NCBI GenBank assembly: GCA_001783035.1
Contig: MFQK01000003.1
Span: 543 to 8,075 of the forward strand
Length of the DNA: 7,533 nt
From: Candidatus Magasanikbacteria bacterium RIFCSPLOWO2_02_FULL_44_11
Lineage (GTDB): Bacteria; Patescibacteriota; Patescibacteriia; Magasanikbacterales; GWA2-37-8
Reading direction: 5' to 3'
Under the pieces are notes generated by a model. The model worked only from the letters and a program-made list of their open reading frames with translations, did no database searches and was not told the origin of the DNA. This document shows, one piece after another, positions 1 to 4,480 of this stretch; the first letter of the stretch is position 1; every line of letters begins with the position of its first letter. Both the position numbers and the translations under genes were made by a program.

Positions 1-35
1 GCACAAACGTCAAGGCCGCTGGCGTCGAGAAGTAG
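1..35 (+). CDS. Possible 3' end of an upstream gene (partial)
   Basis: In the frame starting at base 3 the sequence reads TNVKAAGVEK followed by TAG at 33-35, directly before a strong hairpin, which is what the tail of a gene would look like. The short TNVK stretch loosely resembles the C-terminal strand of cold-shock-domain proteins, but ten residues are too few to name a family. A second frame (base 2) is open until a TGA at 227-229, but it runs through the hairpin and looks non-coding. The rest of the gene lies outside the window. Confidence 0.35.
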   Translation, partial: TNVKAAGVEK

Positions 36-110
36 TCGCTTCGGCGACGAGAAGGGTGTGGTGTTCTACGGGAACGGTGCCTCGCGCGCCGTTCCCAACC
101 CTTCTTATTT
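35..110 (+). terminator. Structured hairpin region, probable terminator
   Basis: A small stem with a TTCG tetraloop (35-39 with 44-48) is followed by an 11-bp GC-rich stem (70-80 with 86-96, one G-U pair). That stem is closed from outside by a second helix, GAAGGGT at 51-57 with ACCCTTC at 98-104. The outer helix is followed by TTATTTT. This fits a Rho-independent terminator with an extended stem for the gene ending at 35. The 12-base internal loop at 58-69 is unusual, so a small structured RNA is an alternative. Confidence 0.55.
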
Positions 111-225
111 TCATCAAATTACTTGGTGAAAAAAAGAAGAGTAAAAATTTTAGAAATAGTATCACTAAAACCGTGGTATTTTTTTGTCTTGCTTTTTTAT
201 CATTTTTCGTCCAAAATATAGCAGT

Positions 226-363
226 ATGAATACCTCAACCACCACAATCAAACAAGAACTCGACCATCGTTTTCCACTTACCACTCGGCAGATAAAATGG
301 CTCGGCACCAAATATATTGGCGTGTCTTTTCCGCACGCCTACGGCCGATTTTTTTTGACGTAA
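226..363 (+). CDS. Possible small protein, 45 aa, unknown
   Basis: An ATG at 226 opens a 45-codon frame ending in TAA at 361-363. The product would be a small basic protein with aromatic residues toward its C-terminus and no recognisable domain. There is no Shine-Dalgarno sequence and no good promoter at the right distance, although the region just upstream is very AT-rich. The stop codon lies immediately after the -35 element of the toxin-antitoxin promoter, so if translated it would be a separate unit upstream of that module. It may equally be a chance frame in an intergenic region of about 350 bases (36-389) that otherwise holds only the hairpins and the promoter. No homology is recognised. 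Confidence 0.25.
   Translation: MNTSTTTIKQELDHRFPLTTRQIKWLGTKYIGVSFPHAYGRFFLT
319..356 (+). terminator. Weak terminator-like hairpin and T run
   Basis: GGCGTG at 319-324 can pair with CACGCC at 334-339 across a 9-base loop, and a run of eight T follows at 349-356. The nine bases between stem and T run make it a poor terminator. The end of the T run also forms the start of the next -35 element. It could insulate the downstream module from read-through. Confidence 0.25.
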
Positions 364-383
364 GATATATTTTATGGTATTAT
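355..383 (+). promoter_or_regulatory. Promoter of the toxin-antitoxin-like module
   Basis: TTGACG (355-360), a 17-base spacer, and TATTAT (378-383) form a near-consensus sigma-70 type promoter. The expected start site, about seven bases past the -10, is at or within a base or two of the A of the ATG at 390. The transcript would therefore be leaderless, which agrees with the absence of any Shine-Dalgarno sequence. Confidence 0.75.
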
Positions 384-389
384 TGCGGT

Positions 390-596
390 ATGAAACTATG
401 GGATTATAAAATTAAACCTAAATGGAAGCCCACGAACCCTACGGCTTGGATTTGGTATTTAGAGCGAAAAATTAATTATGGCGATTGGAAAGGTTTAAAT
501 CCAAAAATACTCAAAAAATATCAAAATCGGTTGCGCCTTGATCCGGGGAAAAAGTTATTACTCAAGGCTTATTTCGATCAGTATGGCGTTAGGTAA
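390..596 (+). CDS. Small Trp-rich protein, putative antitoxin partner of AbiEii-like toxin
   Basis: A 68-aa basic protein, rich in tryptophan (positions 4, 12, 20, 22, 33), lysine and tyrosine, without membrane segment or signal peptide. The ATG at 390 was chosen because a near-consensus promoter places the transcription start on it. The longer in-frame opening from 297 would start upstream of that promoter. It overlaps the next gene, an AbiEii-type nucleotidyltransferase, by 14 bases, so translation of the two is probably coupled. Gene order, size and overlap are those of an antitoxin-toxin pair. It does not resemble the classic winged-helix AbiEi antitoxin, which is much longer. The WYLERKINYGDWKGL segment (22-36) recalls small proteins that accompany AbiEii-like genes in other genomes, possibly the DUF6922 type, but that is from memory. 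The antitoxin role is inferred from context. Confidence 0.7.
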   Translation: MKLWDYKIKPKWKPTNPTAWIWYLERKINYGDWKGLNPKILKKYQNRLRLDPGKKLLLKAYFDQYGVR

Positions 597-1248
597 ACTA
601 CAGACATTGATTATACAAATGCTGGCGAAGTCCGACTTGAAAGATCGTTTTTATTGGTCGGGAGGAACGCTGCTGGCCGAGAAATATTTGCACCATCGTT
701 ATTCCTACGATGTTGATTTATTTACCGACAAGCCATTTCGTTATGAAGAAGTAAAGTCATTTATCTCCACCCTGCAAGGCCAGGCGGGGCTATCAAAAAT
801 TGACGAGCATAAAATTTTTGACCGTTGGGAATTTTTTTTACACAATCACGAAGAAGTGCGTTGTGAATTTGTCTGGTATGATTTTCCCGCGCTCAAACCG
901 CGTCGGCGCTGGCAGGGCGTGCTGGTAGACTCGTTGGAGGATCTGGCGGCCAACAAATGTATGGCTACGATGGACCGGCACGAACCGAAAGACGTGGTTG
1001 ATTTATATTTTATTCTAACTAAAACAAAGTTAACCATGCCAACGATGTTAAAACTGGCTGGTAAAAAATTTGGATTAAAAGTTAGCTTATCAACTTGCTA
1101 TTCCGAAATCTTACGGAGTTGTGAAAATTTATCCACCATTAAACCCCTATTATTTGGTTCGTCAGCAAATCAGCAGACAACAATACGCGAAATTCAATCT
1201 TTTTTTTCCACTACCAGCGCTCGCTGGTTGCGTCGCGAGTTACGTTGA
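583..1248 (+). CDS. AbiEii/AbiGii-family nucleotidyltransferase toxin
   Basis: A 221-aa protein with the nucleotidyltransferase fold signature of AbiEii/AbiGii toxins (PF08843 type). GGTLL at 27-31 is followed by RYSYDVDLF at 39-47, giving catalytic Asp43 and Asp45. A downstream helix has the family pattern Lys125, Arg132, Lys136, Asp137 and Asp140 in DSLEDLAANK...DRHEPKDVVDLYFIL. Known family members (AbiEii, MenT) use NTPs and act as growth-inhibiting toxins, and some add nucleotides to tRNA 3' ends. The substrate here is unknown. The ATG at 583 lies inside the end of the upstream small gene (14-nt overlap). An in-frame TTG at 538 would only add 15 residues of low-quality sequence. All key residues appear intact, so the toxin is probably functional. 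A strong terminator follows. Confidence 0.88.
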   Translation: MALGKLQTLIIQMLAKSDLKDRFYWSGGTLLAEKYLHHRYSYDVDLFTDKPFRYEEVKSFISTLQGQAGLSKIDEHKIFDRWEFFLHNHEEVRCEFVWYDFPALKPRRRWQGVLVDSLEDLAANKCMATMDRHEPKDVVDLYFILTKTKLTMPTMLKLAGKKFGLKVSLSTCYSEILRSCENLSTIKPLLFGSSANQQTTIREIQSFFSTTSARWLRRELR

Positions 1249-1276
1249 ACATAAACCAATACATTTATTGCTAGTC

Positions 1277-1312
1277 AAAAAAATACAACCACTTTAATGG
1301 TTGTATTTTTTT
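1277..1312. terminator. Bidirectional Rho-independent terminator
   Basis: A perfect 15-bp inverted repeat (1277-1291 with 1298-1312) with a 6-base loop. It has an A run on the left arm and a T run on the right, so it presents a hairpin with a U tract on both strands. It lies between the toxin gene (+) and tRNA-Pro(CGG) (-), which converge, and can end both transcripts. Confidence 0.88.
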
Positions 1313-1316
1313 CGTG

Positions 1317-1389
1317 TCGGGCTAGTGGGACTTGAACCCACGGCCTCGTCGTCCCGAACGACGCGCGCTACCAACTGCGCTATAGCCCG
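1317..1389 (-). tRNA. tRNA-Pro (anticodon CGG)
   Basis: Read on the minus strand: acceptor stem CGGGCTA/TAGCCCG (perfect), D-arm with 4-bp GCGC stem and AGTTGGTA loop, anticodon stem CGTCG/CGACG with loop TTCGGGA (anticodon CGG at 1354-1356, G37), 5-base variable loop, T-arm GTGGG-TTCAAGT-CCCAC, discriminator A. The CGG anticodon, the G37 and the C1 start match proline tRNAs. It reads CCG codons. CCA is not encoded; the bases after the discriminator are CAC. It is preceded by one 75-bp repeat unit and a promoter and followed by the bidirectional terminator, so it is a stand-alone unit. Confidence 0.97.
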
Positions 1390-1464
1390 AATAAGCGAGA
1401 GAAAAGAAAACTTGTTTTCTTTTCCGAGTGTTGAGAGGCTATATGGTAGAACCTATATAGCCCG
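1390..1464 (-). repeat. 75-bp tRNA-leader repeat, copy A
   Basis: One of three near-identical 75-bp units. It abuts the 5' end of tRNA-Pro(CGG), so it should be transcribed as pre-tRNA leader. It contains an A/T-type palindrome (1401-1411 with 1414-1424) and a second palindrome at 1437-1462: 8-bp stem GGCTATAT/ATATAGCC plus GGT/ACC, loop AGA, one bulged T. Its outer end repeats the first nine bases of the tRNA (CGGGCTATA on the minus strand). It is identical to copy C and differs from copy B at one base (1426). Confidence 0.95.
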
Positions 1465-1484
1465 ATACCCCCTAAACGCGTCCC

Positions 1485-1513
1485 ATGATATCATGAACGA
1501 GAAAGACTATCAA
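1485..1513 (-). promoter_or_regulatory. Promoter of tRNA-Pro(CGG) unit
   Basis: On the minus strand TTGATA (1513-1508), a 17-base spacer, and TATCAT (1490-1485). The expected start is near 1478, so the transcript would have about 14 bases, then repeat copy A, then the tRNA. The -10 is half of a palindrome, ATGATATCAT (1485-1494). Confidence 0.7.
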
Positions 1514-1538
1514 GCTCTCGACGTCCAATAACTGTACT

Positions 1539-1982
1539 ATGCAACTTACCAGTGTTTTTATAAACAATAGCACAATACCGAGCAAATATACTTGCGACGG
1601 CGAAGATGTTAATCCGCCGTTGAATATTAGCGATGTTCCGCCCGAAGCAAAAAGCTTGGTTTTAATTGTGGACGATCCCGACGCGCCAAAAGGAACCTGG
1701 ACGCATTGGGTCGTAGTAAATATTGATCCCAAAACAGATGCTTTTCAAGAAGACAGCGTACCACCGCGAAGTTTACAAACGATAACCAGTTTTGGAAAAT
1801 CAGGGTGGGGTGGGCCGTGTCCGCCATCGCGCATGCATCATTATCATTTCAAATTGTACGCCCTTGATATCGAAAAATTGGATGTATCCGGCACCGCGGA
1901 GGTTAAGCAAATAATCGAAGCGATGGCTAAACATATTATCTCCGCCACCCAATTAATCGGTTTGTATCAGAGGGGTGTTTAA
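1539..1982 (+). CDS. YbhB/YbcL family Raf kinase inhibitor-like protein (PEBP)
   Basis: A 147-aa protein of the phosphatidylethanolamine-binding protein family, with no signal peptide, so cytoplasmic. Family landmarks in order: YTCDGEDVNPPL at 17-28, DDPDAP at 45-50, THW at 55-57, GGPCPP at 91-96 and HHYHFKLYALD at 100-110. Together these build the conserved anion/phospholipid-head-group pocket. The length is normal for bacterial members, whose physiological role is mostly unknown. The ATG at 1539 begins at the usual family position. No Shine-Dalgarno is visible. The best plus-strand promoter candidate is inside repeat copy A (TTGAGA at 1431, TATATA at 1454). Its stop codon overlaps the stop of the convergent coiled-coil gene in the four bases TTAA at 1979-1982. 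Confidence 0.93.
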   Translation: MQLTSVFINNSTIPSKYTCDGEDVNPPLNISDVPPEAKSLVLIVDDPDAPKGTWTHWVVVNIDPKTDAFQEDSVPPRSLQTITSFGKSGWGGPCPPSRMHHYHFKLYALDIEKLDVSGTAEVKQIIEAMAKHIISATQLIGLYQRGV

Positions 1983-2410
1983 AGATTCGAAATATGTTGA
2001 CGGATTTCGTCAATGCGCCGTAAGTCAGATCGACGGCTTGCATCCGCCAGTTCGGCGCGGCGCTTTTTACTTTTGGCGGCTGTTTCAGTGTCTAGGCGTT
2101 TCATAGCCGTTTCACCGCGCTCGGCGTCGCGATTTTTTTCTACCTTAGTCGCCGCCAGTCGTTCATTTTCTCTCTGTATTGCTTCCAAATCTCCTTGGGC
2201 ATCTTTGAGCTCGGCCTTGGCTGTTTGTAATTCATTTTCCAAGGTCTCGGAACGCGCCATTAATTCAACATTATCCGGATCATTTTCTAAATCAAGCCGC
2301 ACTTCCGCGGCTTCACCTTTTAGGTCACTTACGCGTGTTTGCCAATCTTCTACATCCTGTTGTATTTCTCGAAATGACTTTTGAGATTGGCCGGGTTCTC
2401 GTTCAGACAT
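1979..2410 (-). CDS. Coiled-coil hypothetical protein, 143 aa
   Basis: A 143-aa, highly charged protein (Glu, Asp, Lys, Arg, Gln, Ala) that looks almost entirely alpha-helical. Heptad-like spacing runs from about residue 12 to 140, broken near an Asn-Asp-Pro-Asp-Asn segment at 43-48. There is no signal peptide, membrane segment or enzymatic motif. The N-terminus (MSEREPGQSQK) is polar and probably disordered. The ATG at 2410 is preceded by an AT-rich stretch without Shine-Dalgarno. The gene runs against the PEBP gene and shares four bases with it at the stop codons. No terminator hairpin is visible at the junction. Low-complexity coiled coils are hard to assign; structural or scaffolding roles are possible. 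No function is proposed. Confidence 0.75.
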   Translation of the reverse strand: MSEREPGQSQKSFREIQQDVEDWQTRVSDLKGEAAEVRLDLENDPDNVELMARSETLENELQTAKAELKDAQGDLEAIQRENERLAATKVEKNRDAERGETAMKRLDTETAAKSKKRRAELADASRRSDLRRIDEIRQHISNL

Positions 2411-2464
2411 AAAAAATAAAATTATTTATCACCAACTAATTAAACCATATTTTAGCAATATTTA

Positions 2465-2504
2465 CAAAATGAAGAAGCCCGCACTGGAATGAACCGATGC
2501 GGGC
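2465..2504 (-). terminator. Terminator after the 64-aa gene
   Basis: On the minus strand GCCCGCA (2504-2498) pairs with TGCGGGC (2483-2477) across a 14-base loop and is followed by TTCTTCATTTT. It lies 16 bases past the stop codon of the 64-aa gene. Confidence 0.7.
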
Positions 2505-2520
2505 GAAGGCAGTCGCCTGG

Positions 2521-2715
2521 TTAGGCGAGCAGTGACTTGAGGCGTGCAATCGCAGCTTTCTTCGCATCTTTACGGGAATAACCCGCCTTTAACTCATTGT
2601 GTATTTTTTCCACTATCTTCTGATGATGATCCGGAGTGAAGCCTTTCGGCAGTTTGATCTCCAGATTGATCGTCCCGCTGGAAAGTATGGTGCTTCCAAA
2701 CAACGTGCGGAACAT
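2521..2715 (-). CDS. Small hypothetical protein, 64 aa
   Basis: A 64-aa protein starting at ATG 2715, the only plausible start in frame. The N-terminal part (1-25) is hydrophobic/beta-like. The C-terminal part (about 28-64) is a basic amphipathic helical segment containing HHQKIVEKIHNELKAGYSRK and then KKAAIARLKSLL. There is no membrane helix or cysteine motif. No Shine-Dalgarno is obvious. It lies 42 bases past the terminator of the 132-aa gene and has its own terminator downstream, so it may depend on read-through or on a promoter not recognised here. The basic C-terminal helix could bind nucleic acid, but that is a guess. No family is recognised. Confidence 0.65.
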   Translation of the reverse strand: MFRTLFGSTILSSGTINLEIKLPKGFTPDHHQKIVEKIHNELKAGYSRKDAKKAAIARLKSLLA

Positions 2716-2756
2716 TTTGTCTTGCTGGAGAGCCAGCCGGCCCAGACATCTTTTCG

Positions 2757-2798
2757 CATAAAAAAGAAGCAGCCAGAGGAACGTGGCAGCCTCTGGCT
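2757..2798 (-). terminator. Strong terminator after the 132-aa gene
   Basis: On the minus strand a perfect 9-bp stem AGCCAGAGG/CCTCTGGCT (2798-2790 with 2779-2771) with a 10-base loop is followed by GCTTCTTTTTTATG. It is a classical Rho-independent terminator about 23 bases after the stop codon. It ends the tRNA-Pro(GGG)/132-aa unit. Confidence 0.88.
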
Positions 2799-2821
2799 AA
2801 AAAACTATCGCTTGTAGATGT

Positions 2822-3220
2822 CTACATGGCCCCTTCCAAAATAACGTAATTGAATGTCTCGGTGAGTTTCTTTAGTACCTGTTCATATCTCGGCAGAATA
2901 TCTTCCTCATGCAGCATCGCTTTGATCGAATCGAGTTGTTCTTTTCGCGGTCTGAAGAATTGTTCGCCAGGTTGAGGTATCTCAACTTCAAGAATTCCAC
3001 ACATCTCAAAAAAGCTCAACGCTCTCCAAATAGATTCAGAGGCCAACTCTCCACCTCCCGTGTGTTCGAGCTCAAAGCGACCCGCGATCACGTCCAAGTG
3101 TTCGACGAGCCGATACACAGCTTGCTCCGGAAACTTTCGGTCGCCATGGAACAAGAATAGTCCGGCCAGTATCTCACTGATGGACAAGTCGTTGAGCAAC
3201 ACCATTTCTTCGCGCCGCAT
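2822..3220 (-). CDS. Hypothetical protein, 132 aa, downstream of tRNA-Pro
   Basis: A 132-aa acidic protein that looks mainly helical, with no signal peptide or membrane segment. Residues about 10-80 alternate amphipathic helices, ending in SIWRALSFFEMCGILEVEIP (63-82), which resembles the recognition-helix-plus-wing end of a winged-helix domain. This is a visual impression only. The start ATG at 3220 is fixed by AAGGAG at 3235-3230, nine bases upstream, one of the few clear Shine-Dalgarno sequences here. The gene begins 31 bases after the 3' end of tRNA-Pro(GGG) with no terminator between them, so it is probably expressed as a tRNA-mRNA dicistron from the promoter at 3488-3516. A strong terminator follows. 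No family is recognised. Confidence 0.75.
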   Translation of the reverse strand: MRREEMVLLNDLSISEILAGLFLFHGDRKFPEQAVYRLVEHLDVIAGRFELEHTGGGELASESIWRALSFFEMCGILEVEIPQPGEQFFRPRKEQLDSIKAMLHEEDILPRYEQVLKKLTETFNYVILEGAM

Positions 3221-3229
3221 TTTTTATAT

Positions 3230-3235
3230 CTCCTT
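3230..3235 (-). promoter_or_regulatory. Shine-Dalgarno sequence of the 132-aa gene
   Basis: AAGGAG on the minus strand, nine bases before the ATG at 3220. It decides the start and contrasts with the lack of such sites before the plus-strand genes. Confidence 0.8.
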
Positions 3236-3251
3236 TTTGGAAAGATCACCG

Positions 3252-3325
3252 TCGGGCTAAGGGGACTCGAACCCCTGACCTCATGCACCCCATGCATGCG
3301 CGCTAGCCAACTGCGCTATAGCCCG
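3252..3325 (-). tRNA. tRNA-Pro (anticodon GGG)
   Basis: Minus strand: acceptor CGGGCTA/TAGCCCG, D-arm with GCGC stem and AGTTGGCTA loop, anticodon stem CATGC/GCATG with loop ATGGGGT (anticodon GGG at 3289-3291), T-arm AGGGG-TTCGAGT-CCCCT, discriminator A. The A32-U38 loop pair is a known special feature of tRNA-Pro(GGG), which supports the identity. It reads CCC and CCU. CCA is not encoded; the discriminator is followed by CGG. The D-arm and acceptor are nearly the same as in tRNA-Pro(CGG), while anticodon and T arms differ. Two tandem 75-bp units precede it and a protein gene follows 31 bases later. Confidence 0.97.
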
Positions 3326-3400
3326 AATAAGCGAGAGAAAAGAAAACTTGTTTTCTTTTCCAAGTGTTGAGAGGCTATATGGTAGAACCTATATAGCCCG
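3326..3400 (-). repeat. 75-bp tRNA-leader repeat, copy B
   Basis: Directly abuts the 5' end of tRNA-Pro(GGG). It differs from copies A and C by a single base (A instead of G at 3362). It has the same two palindromes (3337-3360 and 3373-3398) and ends in the nine bases that also begin the tRNA. Confidence 0.95.
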
Positions 3401-3475
3401 AATAAGCGAGAGAAAAGAAAACTTGTTTTCTTTTCCGAGTGTTGAGAGGCTATATGGTAGAACCTATATAGCCCG
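3401..3475 (-). repeat. 75-bp tRNA-leader repeat, copy C
   Basis: In perfect tandem with copy B and identical to copy A. Palindromes lie at 3412-3435 and 3448-3473. The similarity between this locus and the tRNA-Pro(CGG) locus ends exactly at its outer edge (3475 here, 1464 there). The bases beyond are unrelated. Confidence 0.95.
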
Positions 3476-3487
3476 TAAAGCCACCAT

Positions 3488-3516
3488 ACTCTAGCACGAA
3501 TTTTCCCACTATTCAA
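3488..3516 (-). promoter_or_regulatory. Promoter of tRNA-Pro(GGG) unit
   Basis: On the minus strand TTGAAT (3516-3511), a 17-base spacer, and TAGAGT (3493-3488). The expected start is near 3481, a few bases before repeat copy C. The layout promoter, repeat, tRNA is the same as in the tRNA-Pro(CGG) unit. Confidence 0.65.
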
Positions 3517-3532
3517 GTCTTGATTTTTCATA

Positions 3533-3538
3533 TATACT
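3533..3538 (+). promoter_or_regulatory. Possible -10 element of the DUF4349-pilT-cca operon
   Basis: TATACT lies 30 bases before the ATG at 3569, but the -35 position (3510-3515, TATTCA) is a poor match. It would overlap the divergent tRNA promoter. An alternative is read-out from the promoter-like sequence in repeat copy C (TTGAGA at 3442, TATATA at 3465). Confidence 0.3.
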
Positions 3539-3568
3539 AAAACCATTAACTCAATATTGTACCTATTT

Positions 3569-4471
3569 ATGAAGCGTCGTATCCTTTTTATTGCCATGGT
3601 TGTGGTTGGTTTTGGTGTGCTTGCCTATATCGTCGCCTCAAACCAAGAACCTGTCCAATCCGGATTATCGGGTCGGTCGACCGGCTTATCTTTTTCCAAT
3701 CAAATGGCGAAAGTAAACAGCGATGCATCTGAAAATTTCGGGGCGGCACCTGCTACCGGCGGCAATACCGCTCCAGCCACCGATCGCCTGATCGTCAAAA
3801 CCGGCAGCTTATCACTCCTTGTAAAAAATGTGCCCGATGCCGTGAAAGCAGTCACCAATTTTGTCACAGGCAATGGCGGATTTGTAGTCACCAGTAATAT
3901 TAGTAAGGAAAAAGACGCGCCGTACGGGTCAATGATGATCCGCTTACCGGCTGCTAAATTTCAGGCTGGCATCGATGTTGGTAAATCTCTTGGTGAAGTA
4001 AAAAATGAACAAACCAACGGCCAAGACGTAACCGAAGAATTTGTCGATCTCGATGCCCAATTGCGTATTTTGAAAGCCACCGAAATACAATTTGTCCAGC
4101 TTATGCAACGCTCGGGCTCAATCAGCGACATCTTGAGCGTGCAGCGCGAACTGATGAATGTGCGCAGCCAGATCGAGCGTTTGGAAGGCCGCATGAAATA
4201 TCTTAAAGACAGCGTCGCTCTTTCGACGATTACGCTTCATCTCTCGACTGATCCAGAAAACCTTCCGATTTTTGAAGAGAATGGCAAGACCTGGAAGCCG
4301 CTCGCCGTTATCAAAGAGGCGCTGCGCGGTTTGATTTCAGTTTTCAAATTCGTCGGGGACGCCTTGATTTATTTCGTGGTCTTTATTCCGCTCTGGCTCG
4401 TCATCGTTCTCTCAACATGGCTTGTTAAGAAAATAATCAAACGAGTCTCTACTAACAAAATTAGTCAATAA
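3569..4471 (+). CDS. DUF4349-like membrane-anchored protein
   Basis: A 300-aa protein. MKRR followed by a hydrophobic helix (about 5-23) forms an N-terminal signal anchor or uncleaved signal peptide. Residues 24-71 are a Ser/Gly/Ala-rich linker. Residues 72-228 match the DUF4349 pattern: RLIVKTGSLSLLVKNV, a GGFV turn, a beta strand SMMIRLPAAKF, then TEEFVDLDAQLRILKA leading into a coiled-coil (about 160-213) and closing with STITLHLS. A second membrane helix spans about 260-285, followed by a basic tail. The middle is probably outside the membrane, but topology is inference. The ATG at 3569 was preferred to a TTG four codons upstream because KRR then directly precedes the hydrophobic helix. 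No Shine-Dalgarno is present. It is first in the operon with pilT-like and cca genes; a link to the pilus is possible but not shown. Confidence 0.85.
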   Translation: MKRRILFIAMVVVGFGVLAYIVASNQEPVQSGLSGRSTGLSFSNQMAKVNSDASENFGAAPATGGNTAPATDRLIVKTGSLSLLVKNVPDAVKAVTNFVTGNGGFVVTSNISKEKDAPYGSMMIRLPAAKFQAGIDVGKSLGEVKNEQTNGQDVTEEFVDLDAQLRILKATEIQFVQLMQRSGSISDILSVQRELMNVRSQIERLEGRMKYLKDSVALSTITLHLSTDPENLPIFEENGKTWKPLAVIKEALRGLISVFKFVGDALIYFVVFIPLWLVIVLSTWLVKKIIKRVSTNKISQ

Positions 4472-4480
4472 GTTGATTGT

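Noticed and set aside
2..229. Open frame from the window edge to TGA at 227-229
   Set aside because: It translates the hairpin region into an Arg-rich stretch without family character. The frame ending at 35 just before the hairpin fits better. A short hydrophobic segment near its end is not enough support.
297..596. Longer 99-aa version of the small antitoxin-like protein
   Set aside because: The start at 297 lies upstream of the promoter at 355-383, and the extra 31 residues cover the promoter and T run.
538..1248. 236-aa version of the toxin starting at TTG 538
   Set aside because: The ATG at 583 gives the usual family start shortly before the nucleotidyltransferase motif and a normal 14-nt coupling overlap. 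The extra residues lie entirely within the upstream gene.
1401..1424. Palindrome inside the repeat as an intrinsic terminator of the tRNA transcript
   Set aside because: The stem is almost all A-T, lacks an adjacent U tract on the minus strand, and would cut off the tRNA itself.
2013..2384. Plus-strand open frame of 123 aa opposite the coiled-coil gene
   Set aside because: Its Ser/Arg/Ala-rich composition is the expected shadow of a Glu/Lys/Ala-rich coiled-coil gene on the other strand, with no supporting signals.
1390..3475. CRISPR array as an explanation for the 75-bp repeats
   Set aside because: Units B and C are directly adjacent with no spacer, the unit is too long, no cas genes are present, and the copies are tied to tRNA 5' ends.
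3316..3597. A 93-aa minus-strand open frame with a 25-residue internal repeat
   Set aside because: The periodicity arises because the 75-bp DNA repeat is divisible by three. The frame runs through the tRNA 5' end, the repeats and the promoter, so it is not a protein gene.
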